Of a stretch of 64,000 nt of DNA, positions 8,429 to 16,013 are shown one piece after another. Position 1 is the stretch's first letter. The number at the start of each line of letters is the position of its first letter. The stretch covers positions 248,001-312,000 of the forward strand of contig CAWEZX010000002.1 in assembly GCA_963813555.1 (NCBI GenBank), in the 5' to 3' direction. The notes below the pieces were generated by a model. It made no database searches and was not told where the DNA came from. It worked only from the letters and a program-made list of their open reading frames with translations. The position numbers and the translations under genes were made by a program. This DNA is from Roseiarcus sp963813555. GTDB taxonomy: Bacteria > Pseudomonadota > Alphaproteobacteria > Rhizobiales > Beijerinckiaceae.

Positions 8429-8828
8429 CGTCCAAAATCCGGTTTCTGTACAGCCCGCTATTATAACACTTCGTCTAGGTCATCGCCGCGCCCGCGCCCA
8501 AGCCGATCTCGGATACCCGGCTTCCGAGATCGGGCGCTCCGCCCCCTTCTTCGGGGCTGTTGGAGTCACAGCGACGCGGACCTCTCAAGGATTACATACG
8601 GCACGTTATAGAACCTTGAAATAATATAGCGCGCACTATGAAACATCCGCCTTCCGGCGGCGAAGGGTGCCCAAGCGATCGCCGGAACCCGAGGTAACGC
8701 CGGCTGTCACACAGGCCAGTTCGGCCGCGAGAACGACGCGCCCGAAGGCCATAACGGGCTGGTCCAACCTCATGTCCTGCGTACTTGAGTAGCACAATAT
8801 GTAACCCAGCACCAGAGGAGGCGGAAGT
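8429..8828. other. Intergenic region between tetR-type gene and propeller gene
   Basis: No coding sequence is supported here. It is more AT-rich than its surroundings (for example around 8590-8640) and must hold the promoters of both divergent genes. A weak pair, TCAAGG (8584 region) and CCTTGA (8614 region), could be a half-site pair, but nothing stronger is visible. A good ribosome site (GAGGAGG) ends the region just before 8829. Confidence 0.4.
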
Positions 8829-10061
8829 ATGAACTGGAAACATGCTGTCATTGTTGCGATCGCCATTTCGGGCACAAGTTCGGCGAGTACGGCGCAAACA
8901 GGATTTGTGTTTACGGAGAGCAACCAGACGGACAACTCGGTTTTAGAGTTCGACAGAACGGCCGATGGCGCGCTTACCCTGGCTGCCACCGTGCCCACAG
9001 GCGGCGCGGGCGGTGGAGTCGTGTCGGTCGGCTCCCAGGGCTCCGTGGCGGTCAGCCAGAGTCAGCAATATATCTTTGCAGCCAACGAAGGGGGCAACTC
9101 CATTTCGGTGCTGAAGCGAACCGCGACGGGTCTGACGGCGGTCCAAACGATCTCCTCGGGCGGCACTCTTCCGGTCAGCATTACGGTCAGCGGGAACCTG
9201 GTCTATGTCCTCAATGACGGGATAACCGGGTCGGCGCCCGGGTCGGCGCCCGCAAGCATTACCGGGTTCACCTTTAACAATTCTACCGGTGTGCTCACTC
9301 CCATCGCGAATTCGACCCGCTCTCTGAGCGCCCCGTCCCCCACCCCTCCAGGGATCGGTCCGATCGCGGCGCAAATCCAGTTCGACAATACCGGACACGT
9401 GCTCTTGGTCACCGAAACGGGCACCAGCCTGATTGACGCGTACACCATCAATGCCAACGGTATTCCCAGCCAGCCTCTCATCCAGCAGTCGGTCGGCAGT
9501 TCTCCCTTCGCCCTTGCCTTCACCCCCCAGAACAATCTGCTCGTCACCGAAGTCCAAGAGTCGTTGGGGACTGCACTCCAGGGCGCAACGACGTCCTACC
9601 AGCTGAGTGGCGGCGGGATCCTCACTCCGATCAGCGGCTCCGTGGCGGATTTTCAGACAGCGCCTTGCTGGATCGTCGTCACCCCCGACGGCAAGTTTGC
9701 CTATGTGGTCAATACCGCCAGCGGCGTCATTTCCGGTTACCAGGTGGGCCCTGATGGAGAGCTTTCGCTATTGGGCGACGGCGTTACCGCCCAGACCCCG
9801 CCCGGCCCTCTCGACGACGCCTTCCTCGACGGCGACCTGTTCGACGTCACTTCGAGCGGTTCAATCATCGGATTTCAGCAGCAGGCCGACGGAGCGCTCA
9901 CTCCTCTCGACTTCAGCGCGCTCGCTCCCGCCGGCTCCAGAGGGCTGGTCGCGATTGCCGCGCCCGAGCTCTCGACCTGGGCGATGATGCTTCTCGGCTT
10001 CGTCGGCCTCGCCGCCCTCGGGGCGCGCAAGGTCCGCCCGGCCACGGCGGCTCGCCTTTAA
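8829..10061 (+). CDS. Secreted YVTN/lactonase-like beta-propeller with PEP-CTERM anchor
   Basis: The 410-residue product starts with a signal peptide (MNWKHAVIVAIAISG, cleavage near STAQ). Repeated blades carry motifs such as QYIFAANEGGNSISV, NLVYVLNDG and GKFAYVVNTASG, typical of lactonase-type 7-bladed propellers. The C-terminus is PELSTWAMMLLGFVGLAALG followed by basic residues, which is the PEPxxWA-CTERM sorting signal processed by an exosortase. The protein is therefore probably exported and handed to the cell envelope or outside. No exosortase gene lies in this window. GAGGAGG is placed well for the ATG. Confidence 0.85.
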   Translation: MNWKHAVIVAIAISGTSSASTAQTGFVFTESNQTDNSVLEFDRTADGALTLAATVPTGGAGGGVVSVGSQGSVAVSQSQQYIFAANEGGNSISVLKRTATGLTAVQTISSGGTLPVSITVSGNLVYVLNDGITGSAPGSAPASITGFTFNNSTGVLTPIANSTRSLSAPSPTPPGIGPIAAQIQFDNTGHVLLVTETGTSLIDAYTINANGIPSQPLIQQSVGSSPFALAFTPQNNLLVTEVQESLGTALQGATTSYQLSGGGILTPISGSVADFQTAPCWIVVTPDGKFAYVVNTASGVISGYQVGPDGELSLLGDGVTAQTPPGPLDDAFLDGDLFDVTSSGSIIGFQQQADGALTPLDFSALAPAGSRGLVAIAAPELSTWAMMLLGFVGLAALGARKVRPATAARL

Positions 10062-10173
10062 AAAGCGCGGGCGCTGCTGACGATCGGCGTTTTGAATTTG
10101 GCTCTTATAGCGTTAGATGTTGGTCACGGTGAATTCCGGCTATAGGGAGAGACCGGCCCCGCGGCCCTGAAGG

Positions 10174-10208
10174 CGTCCTGGCCGGGCTTGTCCCGGCCAT
10201 CCACGTCT
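10174..10208. repeat. Dispersed palindromic repeat, Bradyrhizobiaceae-like type
   Basis: The core GGCCGGG-CTTGT-CCCGGCC (10180-10198) followed by ATCCACGTCTT closely resembles the short dispersed palindrome common in Bradyrhizobium/Rhodopseudomonas intergenic DNA. That family assignment is from memory; only the hairpin is directly seen. Confidence 0.65.
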
Positions 10209-10285
10209 TTGGTGCGTCGAATACCCGCAAGCGAGCTGCAAACACGGAAGGTTTTGTTCCGGTTGGCCTTTGCTCGCGGCGGAAG

Positions 10286-10460
10286 CGAGGTCGGACCCGT
10301 TTTGGACGCGGTGCACATCGGCCGGCGCGACCTATCGCGGCGCCATGCCGACGAGGCTCGCGCCGAAGGTCGTCGCCGCGCGACGGCCATCGCCCGACAC
10401 AAGGAATGCATGCGTCCCCCCCCCCCGCGCTCATATTGCATGGGCGTAGAGCGCCGGACA
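10286..10460 (-). pseudogene. Decayed copy of the 5' end of the DUF4239-like gene
   Basis: Read on the minus strand, this stretch matches the start and upstream DNA of the membrane-protein gene at 2858-3643. Both have a CTCATNTTGCATG block, AAGGAATGCAT over the start codon, GCTCGCGCCGAAGGT, and the MHSL-RA-AV protein start (MHSLCRAMAV here). After the first ten residues the frame is broken, and only fragments of the second helix region are recognisable. A run of 11 C (10416-10426) lies just upstream of the start. It is a dead duplicate or a remnant of a second family member. Confidence 0.6.
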
Positions 10461-10753
10461 AGCTGGGAAAAAACGTGGTCCCGAAGGATCGCGGGCTCGG
10501 CAATCGCCGCCTGGGTCACGTAGCGGAGCAGCGAACTGGTCGACCCGGTTAGAACCCCAAGGCCGCCGCCGCCGCACCGGGGCTGCATCCCGAAAGCAAA
10601 ATCTGTGACCCCAGCGGGAGTCCGTAATTCAACAAATATGTTGGCTGGTAACGCACTTGTTTACCGCCTCCTGATCCCGCCGTCAAAGTCCAGATAAGTT
10701 CGTGTGACAATTCTTCTACGTTTGAGGCGACAATTTCTGTTCAAGAAAGATGG

Positions 10754-11473
10754 ATGGAGGAGATGGCCCGCGACGTCAGCCGGCATGAAGTGCTGGAACG
10801 GGAGGTCCTTGAGATCGCCGATCACGAAAAACAGCGCCTCGGCCGTGAATTGCACGACGGGCTATGTCAGTCTCTTGCCGGCATCGCAGCGCTGGCTGCA
10901 ACGCTCTCCCGGGGTCTGGCGGCAAATGCTGAACCCGGTCCGGCCGCGGCGGCCGATGAGATCGTCCAGTTGCTGAACGAGATGATCGGCCAGGCCCGCG
11001 ACCTCGCCCATGGTCTTGGCCCGTTCGGCCTGAACGGCGCCGGTCTCGCTGGCGGGCTCGAGGCCCTGGCGCGCAATGTCCGCCACACCTACCGCGCCTC
11101 CTGCACGCTCGCGTGGGATAGCCGCTGTCCAACGCTGCGCGACGAAACGGCGACGCACCTCGTGCGGATCGCGCAGGAAGCGGTGCGCAACGCATTTGCC
11201 CACGGCCGAGCCGATCAGATCGACATCAGCCTGGAGACTCTCGACGGCTCAGGACTTTTGAGCATCCGGGACAATGGTGTCGGACTCTCAGAAGATCAAC
11301 GCAACCACGATGGGATCGGGCTGCATACGATGCACTATCGGGCGCGCGCGATCGGCGGATCGCTCACCGTGAGGCGGCGCCCCGAGGGCGGCACAATGGT
11401 CGCCTGCGCTTTTCGGCTGCCCCAGACGCACGCCGCGCCCGAAGGTTCCGTCGATGACCTCGCTGTCAGCTGA
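10754..11473 (+). CDS. Soluble NarX/DegS-type histidine kinase without sensor domain
   Basis: The 239-residue protein begins almost directly at the HisKA_3 phosphoacceptor helix (EKQRLGRELHDGLCQSL, His34). It continues into a HATPase_c domain (RIAQEAVRNAFAHG as N-box, IRDNGVGLSEDQ as G1, GIGLHTMHYRA as G2). There is no membrane helix and no room for a PAS or GAF domain, so it is either a naturally minimal cytoplasmic kinase or the 3' remnant of a larger one. It overlaps the next gene by 20 bases, so translation is coupled to its response regulator. Confidence 0.85.
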   Translation: MEEMARDVSRHEVLEREVLEIADHEKQRLGRELHDGLCQSLAGIAALAATLSRGLAANAEPGPAAAADEIVQLLNEMIGQARDLAHGLGPFGLNGAGLAGGLEALARNVRHTYRASCTLAWDSRCPTLRDETATHLVRIAQEAVRNAFAHGRADQIDISLETLDGSGLLSIRDNGVGLSEDQRNHDGIGLHTMHYRARAIGGSLTVRRRPEGGTMVACAFRLPQTHAAPEGSVDDLAVS

Positions 11474-12140
11474 ACCGGCCAGCCTGGCCCGGAAGACGCT
11501 TCTCGTTGTCGACGATCACCCGATACTGCGGCGTGGGCTTACCGCGCTGATCGCCTCCGAGCCCGGCCTAGCGGTTCACGCCGCCGTCGCCACGCGAGTG
11601 GCCGCGCTCGCGGCTATTCGGCATGGCCAGCCGGACCTTGCGATCGTTGATATTGCGCTCGGCGACGAGGACGGGCTGGACCTCGTCAAGGAGATCAAGA
11701 CGCGCTACCCGAAGGTTCCCTCGCTCGTGCTCTCGGTGCACGACGAAGCCGTCTTCGCCGAGCGCGCCCTGAGCGCCGGCGCCCTCGGCTACGTCACCAA
11801 ACAAGAACTCGACGAGACGGTGCTCGGCGCCATCCGCAGCGTGCTCGCCGGCGAGATCTATATGAGCGAGGCGCTCCAGCGGCGGCTCGCCACGCGTTAT
11901 GTCGACGGGCGCACACTCGCGACAAGCTCGCCCATCCACGCGTTCAGCGACCGAGAATTGCAGGTGTTTCGGCTGATCGGCCAGGGCCGGACCACGCGTC
12001 AGATCGCCAGGGCTCTCGCCCGGAGCGTCAAGACGGTCGAATCCCACCTCGAGCACATCAAGAACAAACTGGGCATCGTGTCCGCCGCAGAACTCGCCCA
12101 GCGCGCGACCCAATGGGTCGAAACCGGCCGCAACGGTTGA
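11454..12140 (+). CDS. NarL/LuxR-family response regulator
   Basis: The 228-residue protein has a full receiver (acidic pair Asp20-Asp21, phosphoacceptor Asp66 in DLAIVDIAL, Lys116 in GYVTKQE). It also has a C-terminal LuxR helix-turn-helix (FSDRELQVFRLIGQGRTTRQIA, then SVKTVESHLEHIKNKLGI). It is the obvious partner of the overlapping kinase. Its targets are unknown; the gene behind it encodes a broken paralogue. Confidence 0.92.
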   Translation: MTSLSAEPASLARKTLLVVDDHPILRRGLTALIASEPGLAVHAAVATRVAALAAIRHGQPDLAIVDIALGDEDGLDLVKEIKTRYPKVPSLVLSVHDEAVFAERALSAGALGYVTKQELDETVLGAIRSVLAGEIYMSEALQRRLATRYVDGRTLATSSPIHAFSDRELQVFRLIGQGRTTRQIARALARSVKTVESHLEHIKNKLGIVSAAELAQRATQWVETGRNG

Positions 12141-12156
12141 TCTCCCGCTTTGCTGG

Positions 12157-12175
12157 GGTGGGGGTTTCCCCCACC
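12157..12175. repeat. Hairpin GGTGGGGG-TTT-CCCCCACC
   Basis: A perfect 8-bp stem with a 3-base loop follows the response-regulator stop by 16 bases and is followed by GCAAAAATT. A closely similar hairpin lies at 12739-12755, so it is listed as a repeat; it could also end transcription. Confidence 0.55.
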
Positions 12176-12246
12176 GCAAAAATTCCCTGCCGCCTGATGA
12201 CTTCGTGCGCTTTTCGGCGCAGAGCGCGCCGCGAGCGGCCTCAGCC

Positions 12247-12672
12247 ATGTCCCGGAAGCAGACTCCACAAGCGGCGCCCGCCAAGCGGCGGATCCTGATC
12301 ATCGACGATCATCCGCTGGTGCGGCGCGGGCTCAAGGCGCTGATCGACCCCGAACCCGACCTGATCGTCTGCGCCGAGGCGGCCAATCCTCGGGACGGGT
12401 TAGAGGCGATCGCCGACGCTCGGCCCGACCTGGCCATCCTCGGGCTCTCGTTTCGCGAAGGCGATTGTTTCGACCTCGTGCGCGCGATTTGCGCAACCCA
12501 TGTGAGCCTTCCCGTGCTGGTGCTGACGACGCACGATGCGCCGCTGTACGCCGGGCGCGCGTTCGCGGCCGGCGCCAGCGGCTACGTTACGAAAAGCGAA
12601 AAGACCGAGGAGCTTCTCGTGGCGATCCGCAGCGTGCTGCGCGGCGAGACCTACGGGGCGCCGGGGAGTTGA
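12247..12672 (+). CDS. Degenerate stand-alone receiver protein
   Basis: This 141-residue paralogue of the preceding regulator keeps the acidic pair (Asp20, Asp21) and Lys116, but the phosphoacceptor Asp66 is replaced by Gly (DLAILGLSF versus DLAIVDIAL). The LuxR DNA-binding domain is missing. After GETYGAPGS the frame stops, yet the next frame (12664-12779) reads ELTRRLPERLAAR, which aligns with EALQRRLATRY of the paralogue. A G-run indel at 12662-12665 therefore probably truncated it. It cannot be phosphorylated normally. It is either a dying duplicate or a decoy for the kinase. Confidence 0.7.
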   Translation: MSRKQTPQAAPAKRRILIIDDHPLVRRGLKALIDPEPDLIVCAEAANPRDGLEAIADARPDLAILGLSFREGDCFDLVRAICATHVSLPVLVLTTHDAPLYAGRAFAAGASGYVTKSEKTEELLVAIRSVLRGETYGAPGS

Positions 12673-12738
12673 CGCGCCGCCTCCCGGAGAGGCTGGCCGC
12701 GCGGGGCCAGGCGCGGCTGAACCCACGGCCCGGCCGCC

Positions 12739-12780
12739 ATGGGGGATTCCCCCATCCGAAAATCAGGGCGCAGCCCTGAT
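12739..12780. repeat. Two tandem hairpins
   Basis: ATGGGGG-ATT-CCCCCAT (12739-12755) resembles the hairpin at 12157. A second perfect hairpin, ATCAGGGC-GCA-GCCCTGAT, follows at 12762-12780. They could act as a terminator for the two-component genes or be a mobile intergenic repeat. Confidence 0.55.
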
Positions 12781-12907
12781 GCGGGCACGCGGCCGACAGG
12801 AGCACTACGCCGCAGGCGCCGGGAGCGCAGTCGTATCCGGGAACTGGAATCTATCTCGGTCGACCGCCTAGGGCACCGTAACCGAGAGACACTAGGAGGA
12901 TTGACTT

Positions 12908-13237
12908 ATGGCGGTATCAACTTACTCGTGGACACTGAACGCATTTCAACAACACGGCACCCTTTGGCTTCAATGGGGCACCGGTGCTCCGTTCAGGGCG
13001 CAGCAAGGGCAGATTACCGTGTACAATGGGACCTTTTTTCCTTCAAACCCTCAGAGCGATGTCAAGTCGTGGAACTGGGACAATTATACAAACAGTCCTT
13101 GGAATACAGGTCTGCCCTGGGGATCAGATTGGTATTGCGCGTACATTGCACAAGCAAGTCCAAACGGCCCCTACGTGTACAATGTGCAGCTAATTACCAC
13201 AGGTAAATCAGCCCCAGAATCGACCGAATCTCACTAA
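12908..13237 (+). CDS. Small Trp/Tyr/Asn-rich protein of unknown family
   Basis: The start is well supported by AGGAGG eight bases before the ATG. The 109-residue product is very rich in Trp, Tyr, Asn, Gln and Ser (for example WNWDNYTNSPWNTG and SDWYCAYIAQ). It has no signal peptide or membrane helix. The alternating polar-aromatic pattern suggests an all-beta, possibly lectin-like or carbohydrate-binding fold; this is inference only. Its codon use and base composition are clearly less GC-rich than the neighbours, which suggests recent transfer. I do not recognise a family. Confidence 0.7.
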   Translation: MAVSTYSWTLNAFQQHGTLWLQWGTGAPFRAQQGQITVYNGTFFPSNPQSDVKSWNWDNYTNSPWNTGLPWGSDWYCAYIAQASPNGPYVYNVQLITTGKSAPESTESH

Positions 13238-13263
13238 TGTTTGGAGGCGGTTCGGAAAGTTGA

Positions 13264-13500
13264 GTCCAAATACTGCGCCTCACGGCGCGACCCCCCACAG
13301 GCCCTTCGGTCCACCTTCTCCCACAGGCGAGTGAAAACGGGCAACAACAATGGGCGTGGATGAAGGTGCAATGGTCGATCAATGGTCGTCCCCAGCCGCA
13401 GGTAAGCCGTTATGTGGAGGTCACCAACCTCTTAGTCGCAGTGCACCTGGACAAAAAAAACTTCTGGAGCTCTTGCCCTGATCTTCGTGCGTGGACTTAA
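13264..13500 (+). other. Orphan open frame without a start codon (possible gene remnant)
   Basis: Frame from 13264 to the TAA at 13498-13500 contains protein-like sequence (QQQWAWMKVQWSING, SRYVEVTNLLVAVHLDKKN) with beta-strand character, but no ATG, GTG or TTG in frame before the internal Met at 13357. It may be the 3' part of a second small protein related in style to the gene before it. The rest of the gap to 14089 holds repeats and AT-rich DNA and no gene I can support. Confidence 0.3.
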
Positions 13501-13589
13501 TGGATAAACGGGCGGCGCCGCGGAGCGACGCCGCTCGCCTTGACGCATGATGGGCTTGCCCTCGAAAATCTCTACACCGGTCGCGGGCG

Positions 13590-13618
13590 GGGTTTACGGT
13601 GACACTTGGGTTTACGGT
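13590..13618. repeat. Tandem 11-bp direct repeat
   Basis: GGGTTTACGGT occurs at 13590-13600 and again at 13608-13618, an 18-base period. No function is evident. Confidence 0.5.
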
Positions 13619-13973
13619 TTCACCCGCTTTGCCACCGCAATCCAGAAATCCTATGCTAAATTCGCATGGGCTCGACGCTTCCACCCGCCACGGCGTTCGC
13701 CGACCTCCCGAGGCACCTCGGCCATCCCTCAAGGGCCGAAGGCTGGGGCAATTCCAGAGCCGCCAACAGTTTCTTGCCTTAAACCGAAATCTGGGCTATC
13801 ATGCCGGCAATGGGAAACTGGCCAACGAGGATCGGCCGCCGCTGCGAGGACCGAGAGAAAGAATTTGCGACGTTCGCCCACAACCCGCGAGGCGAGTCGC
13901 GGCCGAAGCGAGATTTTTTATTTTTTTATTTTTTTCGGCCGTAACCAATTGAAAAGTCCCGATTCGAAAAAGG

Positions 13974-14010
13974 AAATGAAAGCAAAATGAAAGCACTTTT
14001 GCTTTCATTT
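13974..14010 (-). terminator. 14-bp perfect inverted repeat, likely terminator of the radical SAM gene
   Basis: AAATGAAAGCAAAA (13974-13987) pairs with TTTTGCTTTCATTT (13997-14010) over a 9-base loop. On the minus strand it is followed by CCTTTTTCG, so it fits an intrinsic terminator for the gene ending at 14090. A T-rich tract (13914-13935) on the other side could serve plus-strand transcripts. Confidence 0.6.
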
Positions 14011-14089
14011 ATTTGCTTTTGCTTACGACGAACTCGCGCGCGGGTTGTATCGGCGGCCCAGGGAGGGAGGCTCAGCTCAGGAGCCGGCC

Positions 14090-15883
14090 CTACTTCACCG
14101 CCTCCATGGTCGGCTCCGCGACATGGGCGCGGGCGTGCTTGTGCTCCTCGATGCGCTTCGCCTTGGCGCCCGCCTGCCGTGCAGCCTCGGTGAGCTGGTA
14201 CATTTCCTGATGATCGTAGTCGTCGGACGTGCGTAGCGCCTCGTCAGTGTAATTCTTGGCGTTCGGATCGCGCTCGAGCCTGCGCGTCCATAAGTGAATC
14301 TTGGCGAACATCGCCAGGATCCTGGCGTAGGTGACGACCTGCCCGCCCCAGTGGCGCGCATAGAAAACGAACGGATTCTCGAGCGGCAGGCCGGGCCTCC
14401 GGTCGCGGCGATACCGGCGCCTTATGATCCCGGTCTCGAGCGGATAGATGTTGTAGAAGTGGAAGCTCGCCCAGAACCAGGTCAAGAGATAGGCGACCGT
14501 GTCCGGGCGAGGGCCGCCGGCCACGGCGCGGCGGATCACCGTCTTGATGTGGTCCTCCGTGTAATAGGTGCGCCACGCCAGCCGGTAGGCCTCCTGCCAT
14601 TCCTCGCGCGACATGCGCGGATGGTCGGTCGTGACGTGTTCGAGATCGAACTTGTTCAAGTCCGGGTCGATATCGACCCCCTTCGAGACCGCCTTGGCGT
14701 GATCCTCGCTCCCGGGCAGCGGGGTCAGGATGGAGAATTCGAGAATGTCGAGCGGCAGTTCGCGCTGGATGATCTGGATCCGCTGGACCAGCGACTCCTG
14801 CGTATCATTGGGGAAGCCGATGATATAGCCGCAATAAGTAATGCAGCGCCGCTTGCGCCACTCAAGCAGAAGCTCCCGATAGTCGGAGATGTGGTTCTGC
14901 TTCTTCTTCGCCGCGCTGAGATTGTCGGGATCGATGTTCTCAAGCCCGATGAACACCCGTTTGACGCCGGCCGCCGCCGCCTTCTCGATGAAACGGGGAA
15001 TCTTGTGGCAGGCCGTGTCGACCTGGATGATGAAGCGCGAGTGGATGCCCTGCTGGCGAAGTTCGATCAGCCGGTCGAAAATGGACTCCCAGTTGCGATT
15101 GCGGGCCAGATTATCGTCGGTGATGAAGAAGTAGCGCACGCCGTTGGCGACATTGACGCGAACCAGCGCTTCGATGTCGTCCGCGGAGCGGTAGCGAGAC
15201 TTGCGTCCCTGCACGTTGATGATGGTGCAGAACGAGCACAGGAAGGGACAACCGCGTCCGGCGTCGAAACTCGAGATCATGCCAAGCGTGCGGCCCACGC
15301 GCTCGGGGGGCATGTAGGGACCGGTCGCGCCTTCGAGCCCGGGAAGGTCGTGCAAGTAATTGTAGATCGGCTTGAGATTGCCGGCCGCGGCATCGCGCAA
15401 CACTTCGTCGAACCGCCCTTCGGCCTCGCCCGCATACAGAGAGATGCCGAGGTCAAGCGCTTCCTTCAGCGAATCAGGCGTCTCCGGCAACATCGACAGG
15501 CAACCGGAAACATGGAATCCGCCGATAACCACCGGTATCCCGGCGGCCCTTAAGGGACGGGCGCAGTCTATCACGCGCGGGAACTGGTTCGACTGCACCC
15601 CGACGAAGCCGACCATGCCAAAGCCGCCATTGTCCTGGATCTGGCGGACGATATGATCTGGCCGGACGCGGGTGTTGGTCTCGTCGACGGGGAAGATCTC
15701 GATCGCGACGTCCTCGCCAAGGACCTGATCTTCCATGCATTTCTGGGCGATGCCAAACAGGCACGCAAGCGAGTTGGACGGCAGCGCTGACTTCCACCAC
15801 TGGATGACGTAGCCTTGCTCGTCGTAATGTGAGGGTTTGACGAGAAAAAGCAGAAATCGTCGCCGCGTTGCGATATCCGGCAT
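14090..15883 (-). CDS. B12-binding-type radical SAM protein
   Basis: The ATG at 15883 is chosen because CGGGGAG precedes it at good distance; the frame is open to 16006. The 597-residue product has an N-terminal cobalamin-binding-like Rossmann region (residues about 50-160, with FGMVGFVGVQSNQFP and PVVIGGFHVSG). Next comes a radical SAM core with the Cys212-x3-Cys216-x2-Cys219 iron-sulfur motif (CPFLCSFC), the FITDDN strand and IGLENIDPDNL, then a C-terminal region of about 170 residues with many Tyr/Trp. Such enzymes often methylate unactivated carbons or modify lipids and natural products. The substrate is unknown. No biosynthetic partner is adjacent except a methyltransferase gene upstream. 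Confidence 0.85.
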   Translation of the reverse strand: MPDIATRRRFLLFLVKPSHYDEQGYVIQWWKSALPSNSLACLFGIAQKCMEDQVLGEDVAIEIFPVDETNTRVRPDHIVRQIQDNGGFGMVGFVGVQSNQFPRVIDCARPLRAAGIPVVIGGFHVSGCLSMLPETPDSLKEALDLGISLYAGEAEGRFDEVLRDAAAGNLKPIYNYLHDLPGLEGATGPYMPPERVGRTLGMISSFDAGRGCPFLCSFCTIINVQGRKSRYRSADDIEALVRVNVANGVRYFFITDDNLARNRNWESIFDRLIELRQQGIHSRFIIQVDTACHKIPRFIEKAAAAGVKRVFIGLENIDPDNLSAAKKKQNHISDYRELLLEWRKRRCITYCGYIIGFPNDTQESLVQRIQIIQRELPLDILEFSILTPLPGSEDHAKAVSKGVDIDPDLNKFDLEHVTTDHPRMSREEWQEAYRLAWRTYYTEDHIKTVIRRAVAGGPRPDTVAYLLTWFWASFHFYNIYPLETGIIRRRYRRDRRPGLPLENPFVFYARHWGGQVVTYARILAMFAKIHLWTRRLERDPNAKNYTDEALRTSDDYDHQEMYQLTEAARQAGAKAKRIEEHKHARAHVAEPTMEAVK

Positions 15884-16013
15884 TCTGGCTCCCCGCGACA
15901 TACGGCCCGCCCAAATCTTGCCCTGCGGTCGCCTCTTTTGGCGACGCCGACCGTTACCAGCCCGCGCCCAAATGCGCAATCGTGGCCTTACCTTCAGGCC
16001 TCGCAATCTCGCC

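Noticed and set aside
14294..15553. 419-codon plus-strand open frame opposite the radical SAM gene
   Set aside because: It is antisense to a gene with exact radical SAM motifs; no family signal of its own.
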